Of a stretch of 24,162 nucleotides of DNA, positions 1 through 10,029 are shown piece after piece; within the stretch, counting starts at the first letter, position 1; every line of letters begins with the position of its first letter. The stretch comes from Pelargonium cotyledonis. Taxonomy: Eukaryota; Streptophyta; Magnoliopsida; Geraniales; Geraniaceae. The stretch is from the NCBI GenBank assembly GCA_036897625.1, contig JAYMTA010000794.1, positions 1 to 24,162 of the forward strand. Reading direction: 5' to 3'. The notes beneath the pieces are model-generated. The model saw nothing but the letters and a program-made list of their open reading frames with translations, was not told the origin of the DNA and ran no database searches. The position numbers were made by a program, and so were the translations under genes.

Positions 1-168
1 TATATATATTTAATTAGTGAATTTTTTTGGTTTTCACCCGTGTACTCCCCAATAAGTAAAGTGACGTGGGGCTAATATTCTTTCCATTAATTAAGCTCAA
101 TTGCAATAGCTATCATTACATTTTTTATTATTAGCAATAGGATCATTACATTATGTATTTGGTTTTAG

Positions 169-2369
169 GGTTCGCTTCCATTATGGTCACCCAGATGTTT
201 TTGACCGACTCTTCCACATTACCCGTGGCGGCATCAGCAAGGGTTCTCGTGGTATCAACTTAAGCGAGGACATATTTGCTGGTAAGCTTAAAGCATCTAT
301 AGTCTTGGGGATAACAGTAATTTAGTTATTTCTCAATATATATTTTCTCTGCACAGGTTTCAACTCAACACTTAGACGAGGGAATGTAACTCACCATGAA
401 TATATCCAAGTGGGGAAGGGAAGAGATGTTGGGCTTAACCAAATTTCACTCTTTGAAGCAAAAGTGGCATGTGGTAATGGAGAGCAGACACTGAGTAGGG
501 ATCTCTATCGACTAGGCCATCGCTTTGACTTCTTCCGCATGCTGTCATGCTATTTTACAACAATTGGATTTTATGTCAGTGCCATGGTAATTATTAAGAT
601 TTCAACTCAAGCTGACAAGAAACAAAAATTTGAGTTTTTTTCCTCCCCCGTGTAAGGATTCCTGTAAGATGTTACTTTAAAGTGTGTCCACTATGAAGGT
701 CCAGATTTTAGATTTAATTTCCAAAAGCTTAGAATTTTTCTATATTTAACCTTGGGAATTTAATTTTCTTTTGCAGCTTGTTGTCATTACAGTCTACGTT
801 TACTTGTACGGGAAACTTTACCTGTCATTGAGTGGATTGGAGGCAGCAATAGTGAGGTATGCCAAGTCTAATAGAAATAATCCTCTAAAGGCGGCCATGG
901 CTTCACAATCTGTTGTTCAGCTAGGTTTTTTGATGACCTTGCCCATGGTCATGGAGATTGGACTGGAGAGAGGGTTCCGAACTGCATTGAGTGAGTTAAT
1001 AATCATGCAGCTTCAGCTAGCTCCTGTGTTTTTTACTTTCTCTCTCGGGACAAAGGTACATTATTTTGGGCGCACTATCCTTCATGGTGGAGCAAAGTAT
1101 AGACCAACTGGGCGTGGGTTTGTGGTCCGTCATGAGAAGTTTGCAGAGAACTACAGGATGTACTCAAGGAGCCATTTTGTGAAGGGACTAGAGCTAATGC
1201 TATTGCTTATAGCTTATAATCGTTATGGTTCAGCAATAAGTGATTCTACAGCTTATACGCTCATTACTGGCTCTATCTGGTTTTTGGTCGCTTCGTGGTT
1301 GTTCGCTCCTTTTCTTTTCAATCCTTCAGGATTTGAATGGCAAAAGATAGTGGACGATTGGGAGGATTGGGTGAAGTGGATGAACAGCGGAGGTGGCATT
1401 GGAGTGGCTGCAAACAAAAGCTGGGAGTCCTGGTGGGGCGAGGAACAGGAGCATCTGCAGTACACTGGACCCTTAGGACGGTTCTGGGAGATCATTCTTT
1501 CTCTTCGCTTTTTCCTCTATCAGTATGGGATCGTGTATCATCTCCACTTGGCCAATAAAAATAGGAGCATCATTGTGAGTATCTGATCCGTCTATTAATA
1601 CCCAATTCTTCTACTTCAACTTTTATTGGTAAGTTCAAGCTGTCATTTTTCAAGTGATTCTAGAGTTAAAATAACTTTAATTTGTTTTGTGATTCCAGGT
1701 ATATGGTTTGTCTTGGCTGGTTATTCTTGCTGTTGTAGTCATTTTAAAGGTATAGTTCTACAAAAAAACTGAATTATTGAATGAAAAGCATCTGATTTAT
1801 GGTGGGAATGGCTATGATATGATATGAGGCTCATCTGACGATGAACTGGAAAATGCAGATCGTATCCATGGGCAGAAAGACGTTCAGCGCAGATTTTCAG
1901 CTGCTGTTCCGACTCCTCAAGTTGTTTTTGTTTGTTGGATTGATTGTTACTCTGGTCCTCCTATTTACATTACTCCGTCTCACAGTTGGAGACATCTTTG
2001 CTAGCATACTCGCCTTCACACCAACAGGATGGGCACTTCTGCAAGTACGTTTTTCGTCACATTTAAGATCTTGCCGGTTTGTTTGTTCATCATTGATACA
2101 TAAAATTGACAGCATGCTTCACATTGATGCACATGCAGATAGCACAAGCATGTAAGCCGGTGGTGAAGGCCCTAGGAATGTGGGGGTCGGTGAAAGCTCT
2201 AGCGAGAGGGTACGAGTACATGATGGGGTTGATCATCTTTGGGCCGGTGGCTATGCTAGCGTGGTTCCCGTTTGTGTCGGAGTTCCAGACGAGGCTTCTC
2301 TTCAATCAAGCCTTCAGCCGAGGACTTCAGATCCAGCGCATTCTTGCTGGTGGAAAGAAGAATAAGTAA
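169..2369 (+). CDS. CALS5: Callose synthase (GT48), C-terminal part, CALS5-like; 5' end outside window
   Basis: Makes beta-1,3-glucan (callose) from UDP-glucose at the plasma membrane. Six exons are visible: 169-281, 357-586, 777-1574, 1699-1749, 1859-2044 and 2139-2369. All junctions are GT-AG and phases agree throughout, ending at TAA 2367-2369. The first exon enters with the family block RFHYGHPDVFDR, followed by GGISKGSRGINLSEDIFAGF and NVTHHEYIQVGKGRDVGLNQ, the conserved end of the cytoplasmic catalytic region. Exon 777-1574 carries hydrophobic membrane segments and the blocks MEIGLERGFRTAL and FNPSGFEWQKIVDDW. The protein ends with LLFNQAFSRGLQIQRILAGGKKNK-type sequence, the usual GT48 terminus. 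Many small introns exclude the intron-poor GSL1/GSL5 type. The CALS5 assignment rests on remembered similarity (family ending LAGGKKQK) and is less sure than the family. CALS5 in Arabidopsis makes pollen-wall callose. Nothing suggests it is broken. Confidence 0.95.
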
Positions 2370-2671
2370 AAACACATACTAGAAGTAAGACTCTAAATTC
2401 ATTTCATATTCTCCTAGAACTAGAACAAGATTGGTGGGCTTGGTTCACACTGCACAGTAGCTTTAACAATTTATGCTCCAAACACTTCTACTTGTAGGCA
2501 AAACAAACAGGTTCGGTCATTAGCATCAACTAGGTGCACATTTTAGACAATTTTTATTACAATATGAGCAAATACAGTAAACCCAAATGGTTAGCAATTT
2601 ACTACACAATTTTTAAAGAAATTTTACTACACAACACAAAATAAATACATAAATTTAAAAAGTTACAGGTT
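2370..2671. other. Tail-to-tail intergenic spacer
   Basis: This 302-bp AT-rich spacer lies between the stop codons of the callose synthase (plus) and the inhibitor-type gene (minus). It must hold both 3' UTRs. A plus-strand AATAAA lies at 2640-2645 and a minus-strand AATAAA at 2558-2553. If both are used, the two transcripts would overlap at their 3' ends. No ORF of note was seen. Confidence 0.6.
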
Positions 2672-3361
2672 TTATGGGATTGGGATATGAAATTTTTGGG
2701 AAAGGGTTTGAATATTAGCAATAATAGCCAAGCTGTTACTGGTGAACTGTTTGGCTTTCTGCATCCGATCGTTGACCTCGTCCGGAAGCGTTGACCCCAT
2801 CTCCTCCAACCCATCCGAGCACGTCTCCTGGTCCGTCACCGCCGCGCTGATCCACGTCTGCACGTCGTTGACCTTTGACATCGTCAACGCCTCTCCCTCC
2901 ATCGCCGTTAGCGACTCGTTGAGTCGACCCAGCGCCTCCTCGAAGAAGGTCCGGCAGTCGCCGACAGCGGGCCCGGAATTGGCGTTGCTCTTCAGCGACG
3001 AACATGTCCCGGAGAGAGCGTCGATGGAGACTCGGAGGGAGAGCTTGAAAATTGTTACCGGGTCGGCCGATTCGGTGTGGGCGTTGAGGGAGGATATGCT
3101 GGAGAAGCACGAGTCGGGGTAGCGAGTCACGTTGCAGACAAGTTTGATTGAAGAGTCAAGGGACTCGGTGGTGGACCTGGTGGTGGTTTGGTGTATCAGA
3201 GCGGCGAGCAGGGAAGCTACGGTGACGGTGAGGACGAGGATGGCGGAGATCGTGAGGAGGATGGATTTTCCGGTGGGTTTAGGGTTTGGGGTTTGGTCTT
3301 CGAGCTCCAGATGGCCGTTGATTTTTCCGTAGCCTTTGTGGTGTTTGGGATTAGGATCCAT
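2672..3361 (-). CDS. Membrane-anchored pectin methylesterase/invertase inhibitor-domain protein
   Basis: Single exon, 229 aa, ATG at 3361, TAA at 2674-2672. Family members bind and inhibit pectin methylesterases or invertases in the cell wall, or serve as the pro-region of type-I pectin methylesterases. Residues 1-32 are polar (KHHKGYGKINGHLELEDQ) and 33-56 form one hydrophobic segment, so this is a signal anchor. Residues about 71-222 fit the inhibitor domain: Cys76 and Cys85 in the context VCNVTRYPDSC (first disulfide hairpin), Cys136 in the DC motif, and Cys181 in the context ETCSDGLEEM (second disulfide). Cys120 is extra. The anchor and the SAAVTDQETC block resemble type-I pectinesterase pro-regions more than small secreted inhibitors, yet translation stops after HIPIP and no catalytic domain follows before the neighbouring gene. 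It could be a pectinesterase that lost its catalytic half, or a bona fide stand-alone inhibitor. It is GC-richer than its surroundings. Confidence 0.88.
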   Translation of the reverse strand: MDPNPKHHKGYGKINGHLELEDQTPNPKPTGKSILLTISAILVLTVTVASLLAALIHQTTTRSTTESLDSSIKLVCNVTRYPDSCFSSISSLNAHTESADPVTIFKLSLRVSIDALSGTCSSLKSNANSGPAVGDCRTFFEEALGRLNESLTAMEGEALTMSKVNDVQTWISAAVTDQETCSDGLEEMGSTLPDEVNDRMQKAKQFTSNSLAIIANIQTLSQKFHIPIP

Positions 3362-4261
3362 GGCTGCGAATGCAATAAGATGGACAGACTGATTTGCAAG
3401 AGACTTTATGTGGATGTGAACTTTGTTTTGGTCAATAACTTGAGGTACTGAGTCTGTGTGTTCAACCCCAAAACCTCCCTGTTACAAGTCTTTAACACAA
3501 ATATACAACTACATATTCTCAAAAATATAATTTTCTCAACACTTCGTCAATAAAGAAGAAATCAATGTTTTCTTGCTAGAAAAAAAAAAAAAGTTATTTA
3601 ATATTGATTTCTTGTAAGTGTTTGTCAGTGATATATAGAACTCGGAATTTTTTTATTTGGTAATTTCCCGTTGTATTGAGATTTGAGAGCTCATAATTAA
3701 CATTATTGACGTGGTTTTTTTTTTCCTTATCACAAAAATGTTTTAAAATGAAAAATTGAGTATCAAATGAGGTATTAGATAGAAGTTTGGGCAAAGAGAT
3801 TAATTTTTGGCCACCAAAAACCCTTTTTCTCGCAATTTTGCAAGAAGCCGAAGCCCAACTCCAGCTAAAATGGTATTTAGTAGACACCGTGAGTCATTCC
3901 TCGGCGGGCTCGTAACCGAACTCTCTATTGTGGCGGTTGCGGGTCTGGTCGTCTCTAACAAAATCTGGTCTCCAAGCCACGGTTTCATCAGTGATGTTAG
4001 CCAAATCAAGTTCATGTCCACAAACAAGATATTTATGATAAATGTCGGTTGCATTCATATGTTCGAATTATTAGACAATGTAAAAAATAGGTAAAATACG
4101 TACTAATGTTTAAAACCAATTCATTTCCGGTTCCATTCCATAGGAGGGAGATATTTTGTGACAACTAGTCTCACCCACAAGACATGACCACCTAGGCAAC
4201 TAAGCACCTCACATTCTAAAAAAAAAAAATATGAAACCTATCCACACAGGAATGATAAAAA

Positions 4262-4268
4262 TATAAAT
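4262..4268 (+). promoter_or_regulatory. Putative TATA box of the thioredoxin gene
   Basis: TATAAAT lies 138 nt upstream of the ATG at 4406 and predicts a transcript start near 4295. The leader would then include a pyrimidine-rich CTCTCTC stretch at about 4303-4313 and a GAA-type trinucleotide repeat at about 4351-4382, both common in plant 5' UTRs. Positional inference only. Confidence 0.5.
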
Positions 4269-4350
4269 ACTTAAATTAAATATGTACAAATTCAAAACAT
4301 TATCTCTCTCTTGAGCTTCAACCTCTGCAATATACAAATTACACAACAAG

Positions 4351-4382
4351 CAAGAAGAAGAAGAAGAAGAAGTAGAAGAAGA
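4351..4382 (+). repeat. (AAG)n trinucleotide microsatellite in thioredoxin 5' leader
   Basis: Imperfect repeat of AAG/GAA interrupted once by TAG, located 24-55 nt before the thioredoxin start codon. It gives a purine-rich untranslated leader and is likely to vary in length between accessions. Confidence 0.8.
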
Positions 4383-4405
4383 ATTAGAATTGAGATAGAG
4401 AAGAA

Positions 4406-5014
4406 ATGGGTTTGAGCAGTACCATATCTTCTACTGCAACAGCCAGAGCTGGTGTTTTGGGGGTGGACCATTTTGCCCTTCACAACAACAAGCAAAAATG
4501 CTTCAATTTACCAGCTAGAGCCTTGAAGATGATGCCTCCTCCTTCTCTCAATCTTTTGGCAAATAGAAAATGTACTCTCAAGTCCACCATTATCTGCAAA
4601 GCTCAAGAAGCTGCTAATGAAGGTAAAAAATCTGCAATTTTCCATGAATTTTACACAGTAAATACATACCATTTATGTTTTGTTGGATTGGGTGCAGTGG
4701 TGGCACTGACAGATTCAAGCTGGGACAGTCTGGTGGTTGGCAGTGAGAGTCCGGTTCTGGTTGAGTTTTGGGCACCATGGTGTGGGCCTTGCCGGATGAT
4801 AGCACCGGTGATTGACGAATTGGCCAAGGAGTACGCCGGAAAGCTTGCCTGCTACAAGGTGAACACCGACGAATGCCCTGGCATTGCCACAAAGTGCGGC
4901 ATCAGGAGCATCCCGACTGTGCTGCTCTTCAGGAATGGAGAGAAGAAGGAAAGTGTCATTGGTGCTGTTCCTAAGTCCACCTTGACTGCAACCATTGACA
5001 AGTACATGGTTTAA
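4406..5014 (+). CDS. Chloroplast thioredoxin m-type
   Basis: Stromal disulfide reductase that takes electrons from ferredoxin-thioredoxin reductase and reduces regulatory disulfides of chloroplast enzymes. Exon 1 is 4406-4622 and exon 2 is 4698-5014, giving 177 aa. Residues 1 to about 66 are Ser/Thr/Ala-rich and basic with few acidic residues, fitting a transit peptide that ends near ICKAQEA. The thioredoxin fold follows, with active site WCGPC at 100-104 inside the m-type block [16 protein letters not shown], the cis-proline in IRSIPT (Pro145), and ending [17 protein letters not shown]. The intron 4623-4697 is 75 nt, keeps the frame and has no stop, so unspliced RNA would encode 202 aa. I prefer splicing because GT/AG sites are good and the joined VVALTDSSW matches the family. 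Three further cysteines (124, 132, 139) are unusual for the subfamily. Confidence 0.93.
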   Translation: MGLSSTISSTATARAGVLGVDHFALHNNKQKCFNLPARALKMMPPPSLNLLANRKCTLKSTIICKAQEAANEGKKSAIFHEFYTVNTYHLCFVGLGAVVALTDSSWDSLVVGSESPVLVEFWAPWCGPCRMIAPVIDELAKEYAGKLACYKVNTDECPGIATKCGIRSIPTVLLFRNGEKKESVIGAVPKSTLTATIDKYMV

Positions 5015-5658
5015 ATCATATGCCATTAGGGCCAAAATGTTGTTGATTCTAATTCATCAAACTCTATATGCAAAGAGGCTTCTATTTTGAGATTATATAA
5101 TATATAACGGTTCATGTCAATGTCAATGCAATTCAACTTCACAATATCAGAATTAGAGCTGTGTTGCTTTGAGTTGATACAGAGAATGTGTGTGTATAAC
5201 ATCTTTTTGAACCTGTTGCTGCTTGAAGAATCTAAAAGAGAAGCAATATGTGTGTAATTTAGATGAGTTACCTTCCAATAGCAAGCAACAAGTCCAATCT
5301 TTTTCTTGTTTTCAATTGTGGAGATCAGAAGGATTCCCTATCCCGTGTAACTGATATGCAAGCGTGCAACCAAACCTTTGCTTAAAACTGTACAAAAAAA
5401 CATATCATGAAGCAGCATAAACAACTATCACCATAACACAATAAAACAGCAATATGATTCAGGCGGAGCTCCAATCAAACTAGAGAATTGAAGCAATTTG
5501 TAGATCCAAACAAGCAATCAATGGTATGCCTACTCTCCTAATCGAAATTACAGAAATGGCAGAGAGATCAATCTTCCCATGACATATGCAATCAGTGCCC
5601 ATCAAAGAGTTCCACTGGGAGAGGAAAGTTTTACTCGTCTGTGTAAGCTGATTAATCC
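5015..5658. other. Convergent spacer with 3' UTRs of thioredoxin and SEUSS-like copy 1
   Basis: The thioredoxin stop (plus) and the SEUSS-like copy 1 stop (minus) face each other here. A plus-strand AATAAA sits at 5440-5445. Minus-strand sequence at about 5638-5590, just past the stop of copy 1, can be read in another frame as KTFLSQWNSL. This matches the C-terminal coding sequence of copy 2 (see findings), so part of this spacer is former or alternative coding sequence. Confidence 0.6.
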
Positions 5659-8600
5659 TCATTTTCTTCCCCACGGAATCAACCCAGACGTGCTACCTGC
5701 ATTGCCAGATTCAGATGAAGATGAAGTTTCTTGCTTGAGCTTCTCAACATAGATTTGGGATTCATTTTGGCCAGCCTCGTTTAACTGAGATGATGATTGC
5801 AGACGGATTTGTGCAGGTGAATTCACTGAACCAGTGTCATTGTTGGCAGCCCGTGATGGTAAACTACTCTGAGAAGTATGAATGAGATTGTAGGATGTGT
5901 GTGGTGGTGGAGGCAAGAAGGGAGAAGAAGGGTTCTTTTGAACAGGTGACATAGTTGAGGACCCAGTGGATGGGATTTGAACAGGGGTTTCAACACAGGG
6001 ACTGTTGGGAATATTCTTCTGATTTTCTTGCCAAGAATTCTTAAATTTTTTATGCGGAAACTTATCAACAGCTGTGGCAGAGGTACAGGTGGGCATCATT
6101 CCATGGGAGCTTCTACTCACAACATCATTGCTCGCAGATGACTGCACAGCATTCACTTGACGACCATTCATGTTCTGTCCAATGTTTTGCTGCTTCTCCA
6201 CAGATTTCTGAGATGAATTTCCATATCCATGTTGTATGAAGTTGGCATAACTTTCTGAAGAAAAAATATAATGAGTCATTATCATATGGTAAACTGGTAA
6301 TAATACAAATAATATTGTCAGAACTCATGAACAATATCCTAACCATAATGATTGTCCTCTTAACAATATTGTTACATCAAATGCACATGGGGGTATATGG
6401 ATGGCAAACACACTTATTCGTAAGTTTTTTCTTTTCTTTCTTTCCCAAAAAGAATACAAGACACTCATTTTGGGGCGGGGGGAGTGGTTATTTAGAAGAA
6501 AAAACATTGCTTGTAAATGAGTGAATAAAAATGAAATGATATGGTAAACCAGGATCGAAGATATATGTATCCCTTACCCATAGGCCCCTTTCCCGTCTGT
6601 AAACTATAGTCAATCAAACTCTTCATTCTACAAGCTGTATCTGATATCTACAATCCACCATGTAAAAGTAATCAGAGTTAGTATAGAACTAAAGTCTAGA
6701 AACTGTGAAACCACAAGCAAGGTCATTGTGCTGACAGCCACTTTGTAGTGACTAGTGGGGTATATGAATAATTGAAGGAAAATGAGGTATACCAAAAGAA
6801 ACCTGGACTTCACAGTATTAAAGAGGGACTAATATTGAACCAATAATACCTGAAGGCCCCGTGCATAGTTCTCCATATATCCTAATTTAGTAAGTGGAAC
6901 CGGCACGTCCAAAGCTTTTTGCAATTGACAAGCAGATTCACCAAACCTGACAAAATCACATGTTTTCATTGGAGAAAAAAAAATAATTACAGTATAGTTT
7001 ACCAACTACCATTCAATTAAACTGCCATGATGATTTGTCCAGCTTAATGTGATGACAAAATAACAAACTGCTGCTTTCACCCTTTCACATAATATAGTCT
7101 CGCGCATGCACAGACACGTAGATTTGGGCACCAGAAAGCATAAAAGCATGTGCGTGTGAGAGAGAGAGACAGAGACAGAGAGAGTGTAGCAAAGAAAATA
7201 TTTGGTTTGCCATTTATCTCACTTTATGACTAAATACTTCATAGATCAATAGAGCATTCAAAGAATAAGCAAAGAGAGCAATATTTAAAAAAGAGTATTC
7301 TAATTAGTTACAGGAAAATAACTCACAATTTACAGCTCATTTCTAGATCTTGCGCAGATACATGATTGGAAGATGCATTTAGAGCACAGATTTGATAGTT
7401 ACGTGCTGCAGCTTCAAGCTCACTAACCTGAACATATGAACTTCAGTCAACAACTATAGAAGAAAGATGCTCCAATTTTTATCCAGTTGACTATAAAAAG
7501 TTAACATTGCAGCAAAAAGGAGGCTGAAGTATATGGTTAAGTATATCACTTTACCATATTGAAATTTAACCGCATCAATCTAAGTTTTCCAATAGTTCCA
7601 TGGAAATGGAAGGCTACATCGAGTTCACTCACAAGAGCAAGGCATATTAAAAGCATTATATAGCATACCTGAGGCATTATAGATCTTCGAGGAATAAGCA
7701 CCTCATGACTTCGTGCACAAAATTCCCATGAGCAAATCTAGCAATATGAAAATATATTTATAAAATGAGAACGCCAAATCTATGCTAGTAAGTTATGTAG
7801 TAAAATCTTCCAGTACATAGCCATTTAACAACTCCAAACCTTCAGATCTGGGGAGAAAACAATGCGTAGTTGACCATCATGTTCCACACGAAGATGCTCA
7901 AAAACACTTTCTTTTGTTGCTTTTCCATATTCAAGGATAATATGACCAGATGCATTCTGGTATTCACGAGGCATATCAACATGAAGAAGCTCTTCCAACG
8001 TTCCACTATCATACTTCAATTTAAATAGCCTCGGCAGAGCCTCAACTGTTGTTTCTGTAAGTACAATGAAATTAAATTTAACTTTCAACCATGGCAAAGA
8101 TAATATCTGGGCGAACTTATTAAATATTTGCTCAGTTGATTTCACTCCTTTTTTTTTGTTTTTTGTTTATTGTTTATTCAAGAACATCAGCAAAGTTCAG
8201 CTTAAATGTATAAATTATAATCTTAGAGCATGGCAAAGTGTAGTAAATTAGCAAAGTAGCTTACTTTAAATAAAAAAACAAGCAAGCAACAAGGACTAGT
8301 AGAAGTAAATAACATACCAAAACCACGACCAGGCTTGCAACTGCATATTTCGCAGTTCCAAAAATCCTGGAAAAACTGTAATTAATACTCCAATATCCTC
8401 CAACATTGAGAGAGAGAGAGAGAGAGAGAATCATAAATCTTAGAAACTCAATCAAAGTATTACACATAACTTAATATCTGCCATGCCATTTGATAAGTGC
8501 ACCTAAGGAGAGAAACTAAAACAAGTTGTAAATAAACACAGATGTGAAGATTCAAGATTCAGCTGAGCTGACAGATGGTGCGTATTCCAAATGACAGATA

Positions 8601-10029
8601 GTTTAGATACTGTACTTTTATTCTCGACCAGGCTACAAAACAAGCTCCATCAATTTGCACTTATATTATTCATTAGTGAACGATTAACAAAACAATCTAA
8701 TTTGCACTTTTATTATCCATTAGTGAACAATAAACAAAACAATCTGTTAGGGTAAGGGATAGTTATGCAAAGAATTATGAGCACATTCCCCAACCCTAAG
8801 CACACATGGGTTCTCTTTCCAATCAATTGTTTTTGGCTCAACAGCACACCTGATTGAGAGCACCGTATACTTGACTGCTATTTTGATACAACGAAAAACA
8901 CCATCTCTTCCTGGCATTTGGAGTGAAAAACTCAGCAACAAATTTAGTCCAGAAATTGATACAGTTATCCTGCAGAAAATTCATTATTACGATCAGATTA
9001 GTACATCACCAACAGCTCTAAAAAACATAAACTCCATGAGAACCAGAGTCTTACAGTAGGCCTGTTCTTCTGCTGATACATATATTGGGTCAAACGCTGA
9101 GCACACATTCCCGGTTCATATACTGTTCTGACGATAGATCTAATGGGCACATTTTGCTGAAAATATTGTTGCTGTAGTTGAGGTCCTTGCTGGGGAGGGG
9201 CTTTCAGAAGTTTTTGCTGTTGCAAAATGTGCTGCTGGTAGGGATTCAACTGTGCATGAGCAGCTAGAAAAGACTGCATAGACCACCGGAGAAACTGCTG
9301 CTGTTCATTTTGCTCCTGTAAAGCATCAATGGAATGCTGGTGTTCCAATCTAACAGGTCCAACACCTGTTCGAACCTGATCTTGTTTTTGCTCTAGCTCC
9401 ACCGGACCAAGATTTTGCAAGGAATTGAACTGTTGATGAGGGACAATATGATCACTTAGCATCTGAAGCTCAAATTTGGCAGGAGCACCACCCCCTAATC
9501 TGCCTTGAAATGATTGGACATGCTGTTGTCCCTGCCGTAAATGGCTGTGTGAAACTGAGTGCTGTTGCATTGACTGCTGGGACCTTTGGAGCTCCGGTTG
9601 CTCATATTGTTGATCATGATATTTCTGGTGGTCTGGCAACACCGGATTTCCAGAAGGATGTAAAACTTGCGGGTATTGAATTTGGCCAGATGAACCAAAT
9701 GATATCATGTTTGACTGTGCAAATGGCACTGCTGAGGAATTGAAACTAGCCCCCTTTGCAATAATAGAGAGTGGATCTGACTTAGCTATGGCTTCTTCAG
9801 AGCAGGAGAGAACACTTTCCGAACCCCCACTATAAAAAGTTTGGTTGATTATAGAAGTAGTATTGGATGTATTTCAAAGCAAATTCATATTATAGTTATA
9901 TTGTACTTGATGCAAACTCATATTGTACTTGTACTACTCATATTCAAAATTAGCAAATTTTGCTTGAATGAATGCAGGTAGAGAGTGATCTCTCTCCATT
10001 AGAATTGGCAGCGCATATGATTGCACCAT
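5659..10029 (-). CDS. SEUSS-like transcriptional adaptor (LDB-domain), copy 1
   Basis: SEUSS proteins are nuclear LIM-domain-binding-like adaptors that bridge the LEUNIG corepressor to MADS-domain and other factors. My model has ten minus-strand exons: 10029-9938, 9829-9055, 8969-8850, 8366-8318, 8054-7840, 7737-7669, 7427-7327, 6946-6850, 6647-6578 and 6254-5659. It encodes 727 aa; phases agree at every junction. Residues 1-280 are Gln/His-rich with SEUSS-type SSGQ, GVGPVRLEHQ and VYEPGM motifs. From about 279 comes the LDB-type domain: CAQRLTQYMY, FWTKFVAEFFTPNARKRWC, EICSCKPGRGF, ALPRLFKLKYDSGTLEELL, FEHLRVEHDGQLRIVFSPDL and SWEFCARSHEVLIPRR. Residues 530-727 are Ser/Pro/Asn-rich. The first intron (donor at 9937, acceptor at 9830) is the least certain join; exon 1 beyond MVQS is poorly conserved. 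A 5' UTR exon probably ends at 10646. Arabidopsis SEU has 877 aa and longer Gln tracts. Confidence 0.9.
7157..7184. repeat. (GA)n/(GACA) microsatellite in copy 1 intron
   Basis: Imperfect AG/ACAG dinucleotide tract inside the intron between the 7427-7327 and 6946-6850 exons of SEUSS-like copy 1. Copy 2 has no equivalent in its matching intron, so it arose after the duplication. Confidence 0.85.
8407..8429. repeat. (GA)n microsatellite near a splice acceptor
   Basis: An uninterrupted AG tract that reads (CT)n on the coding strand. It ends about 40 nt before the acceptor of the exon starting at 8366, so it lies at the upstream edge of the branch-point/polypyrimidine region of SEUSS-like copy 1 intron 3. 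Length changes here could affect splicing. Confidence 0.85.
8652..8745. repeat. 47-bp direct tandem repeat, two units
   Basis: Units 8652-8698 and 8699-8745 both begin AATTTGCACTT and end ACAAAACAATCT, differing at only a few sites. They lie in intron 3 of SEUSS-like copy 1. No match in copy 2 was seen, so this is a local, fairly recent duplication. Confidence 0.85.

Larger units (their letters stand above)
3362..4405. other. Divergent intergenic region, possible shared promoter space
   Basis: About 1.04 kb separates the start codons of the inhibitor-type gene (minus) and the thioredoxin gene (plus), so it holds both promoters. Most of it is AT-rich with homopolymer A and T runs (for example 3579-3592). 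A GC-richer island at about 3808-4020 stands out. Open frames cross it on both strands, but I recognise no protein in it, and it may be a captured gene fragment or an old repeat. No tRNA or structured RNA was seen. Confidence 0.55.

Noticed and set aside
1253-1558. Two extra frames within callose synthase exon 3
   Set aside because: They overlap the conserved GT48 frame and show no independent signal.
2736-3122. Long open frames opposite and beside the inhibitor-type gene (124 aa minus, 126 aa plus)
   Set aside because: They are shadows of the GC-rich 2672-3361 coding region in other frames, with no family motifs.
4614-5035. Minus-strand open frames over the thioredoxin gene
   Set aside because: They are antisense to exon 2, and the conservation lies entirely in the plus-strand thioredoxin frame.
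5639-5696. A 58-nt alternative intron joining copy 1 to the WNS motif
   Set aside because: The donor at 5696 and acceptor at 5639 exist, but joining them gives GAC GAG TAA and stops at once; the intron would also be unusually short.
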